This document shows, one piece after another, positions 63,703-64,000 of a stretch of DNA of 64,000 nucleotides (position 1 is its first letter; each line of letters starts with the position of its first letter). The stretch is from Ruminiclostridium cellobioparum DSM 1351 = ATCC 15832. Lineage in GTDB: Bacteria > Bacillota > Clostridia > Acetivibrionales > DSM-1351. A program made the position numbers and the translations under genes. The stretch covers positions 1 through 64,000 of the forward strand of contig NZ_KK211294.1 of the NCBI RefSeq assembly GCF_000621505.1. The letters are read 5' to 3'. Below the pieces are notes generated by a model. It was given only the letters and a program-made list of their open reading frames with translations. It had not been told where the DNA came from and ran no database searches.

Positions 63703-64000
63703 AACCAAAAGATTTACAGCAGCCCTTTTATGCCTGTTTTTCTGTTCGGGGGTTCTGGCCGGCTGCTACGATAACAGGGAAATAGAAGATCTGGCTTATG
63801 TGATAGCAATCGGGATAGATGAAGCAGAGGGAAACAGCTTCGACCTGACCTTTCAGACGGCTGTGCCGCAGGCAATCACAGGAGGGGGCGGTGAAGGCAC
63901 CGATATTACCTCTTATAGGACGGATAATTTCCTTTCCGGTTTAAAAAAAGCCGGCCAATATCTCAGCAGGACAATCAATCTGTCCCATACAAAGATCATT
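63695..64000 (+). CDS. GerC-type germination lipoprotein, N-terminal part (cut by window edge)
   Basis: 102 codons without a stop from TTG 63695, with GGAGGCGGGG upstream and an 8-nt overlap with the B gene. A lipoprotein signal (MTKTKRFTAALLCLFFCSGV, lipobox LAGC) is followed by the GerC start YDNREIEDLAYVIAIGIDEAEG. Continues past the right edge. Confidence 0.93.
   Translation, partial: MTKTKRFTAALLCLFFCSGVLAGCYDNREIEDLAYVIAIGIDEAEGNSFDLTFQTAVPQAITGGGGEGTDITSYRTDNFLSGLKKAGQYLSRTINLSHTKII

Noticed and set aside
1-64000. CRISPR array, tRNA or rRNA genes
   Set aside because: No regularly spaced direct repeats, and no recognisable tRNA or rRNA sequence was found while reading the gaps.

Overview
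The window looks like a chromosomal segment of a spore-forming, anaerobic, low-to-mid GC Firmicute, most likely a mesophilic Clostridia member near Ruminiclostridium/Acetivibrio. The evidence is the prkA-yhbH-spoVR sporulation trio, a gerA-type germinant receptor operon, a clostridial single-chain PurL, a Firmicute-type Tad pilus locus, strong AGGAGG ribosome sites with frequent TTG/GTG starts, and a PyrR attenuator, a CIRCE element and a c-di-AMP riboswitch. The species assignment is inference. I saw no tRNA, rRNA or CRISPR array.

Layout. 1-222: 5' part of an IS30-type transposase (minus strand, cut by the window edge). 427-1976: PyrR attenuator and uracil permease. 2.2-11 kb: mostly single genes (a KASIII-like protein lacking the usual His/Asn, an MGDG/UgtP-type glycosyltransferase, a D,D-carboxypeptidase, a B12/radical-SAM protein, a GAF histidine kinase, a double GNAT). 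11.2-18.1 kb: prkA-yhbH-spoVR, then htpG behind a perfect CIRCE operator. 18.4-22.7 kb: acyl-CoA synthetase with an XRE-cupin regulator, and a chemoreceptor without a large ectodomain. 22.7-27.3 kb: ABC-type system (ATPase, large secreted beta-repeat protein, MacB/FtsX permease). 27.5-28.6 kb: HD-GYP protein. 28.6-29.3 kb: gene-free stretch with two large nested palindromes. 29.3-34.6 kb: LysR regulator divergent from purL, then a VanZ-like protein. 34.6-35.1 kb: a second palindrome-rich stretch ending in a repeat that is also found between prkA and yhbH. 36.9-47.9 kb: an 11-gene Tad/Flp pilus operon behind a consensus sigma-A promoter. 48-57 kb: small single genes and hypotheticals, including patatin, a zinc phospholipase C-like protein, a DinB-like protein, a methyltransferase and an amidase. 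57.3-59.4 kb: 3D-domain cell-wall protein, then a c-di-AMP (ydaO-type) riboswitch in front of dapB. 59.4-60.7 kb: a D,D-carboxypeptidase homologue with all three catalytic motifs changed. 60.8-64 kb: gerA-type operon (A, B, C) behind a probable sigma-G promoter, with the C gene cut by the right edge.

The genes do not form one large accessory island. Their themes are cell envelope and sporulation (carboxypeptidases, DapB, amidase, 3D protein, prkA/yhbH/spoVR, ger) and surface structures (Tad pilus, ABC/CARDB system, chemoreceptor). The most unusual material is non-coding. Two copies of a ~105-bp palindromic repeat end in a Shine-Dalgarno that the repeat itself can base-pair. Two ~235-245-bp nested palindromes sit side by side at 28.64-29.29 kb. 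The dapB riboswitch leader allows an aptamer/antiterminator/terminator switch to be read directly from the sequence.
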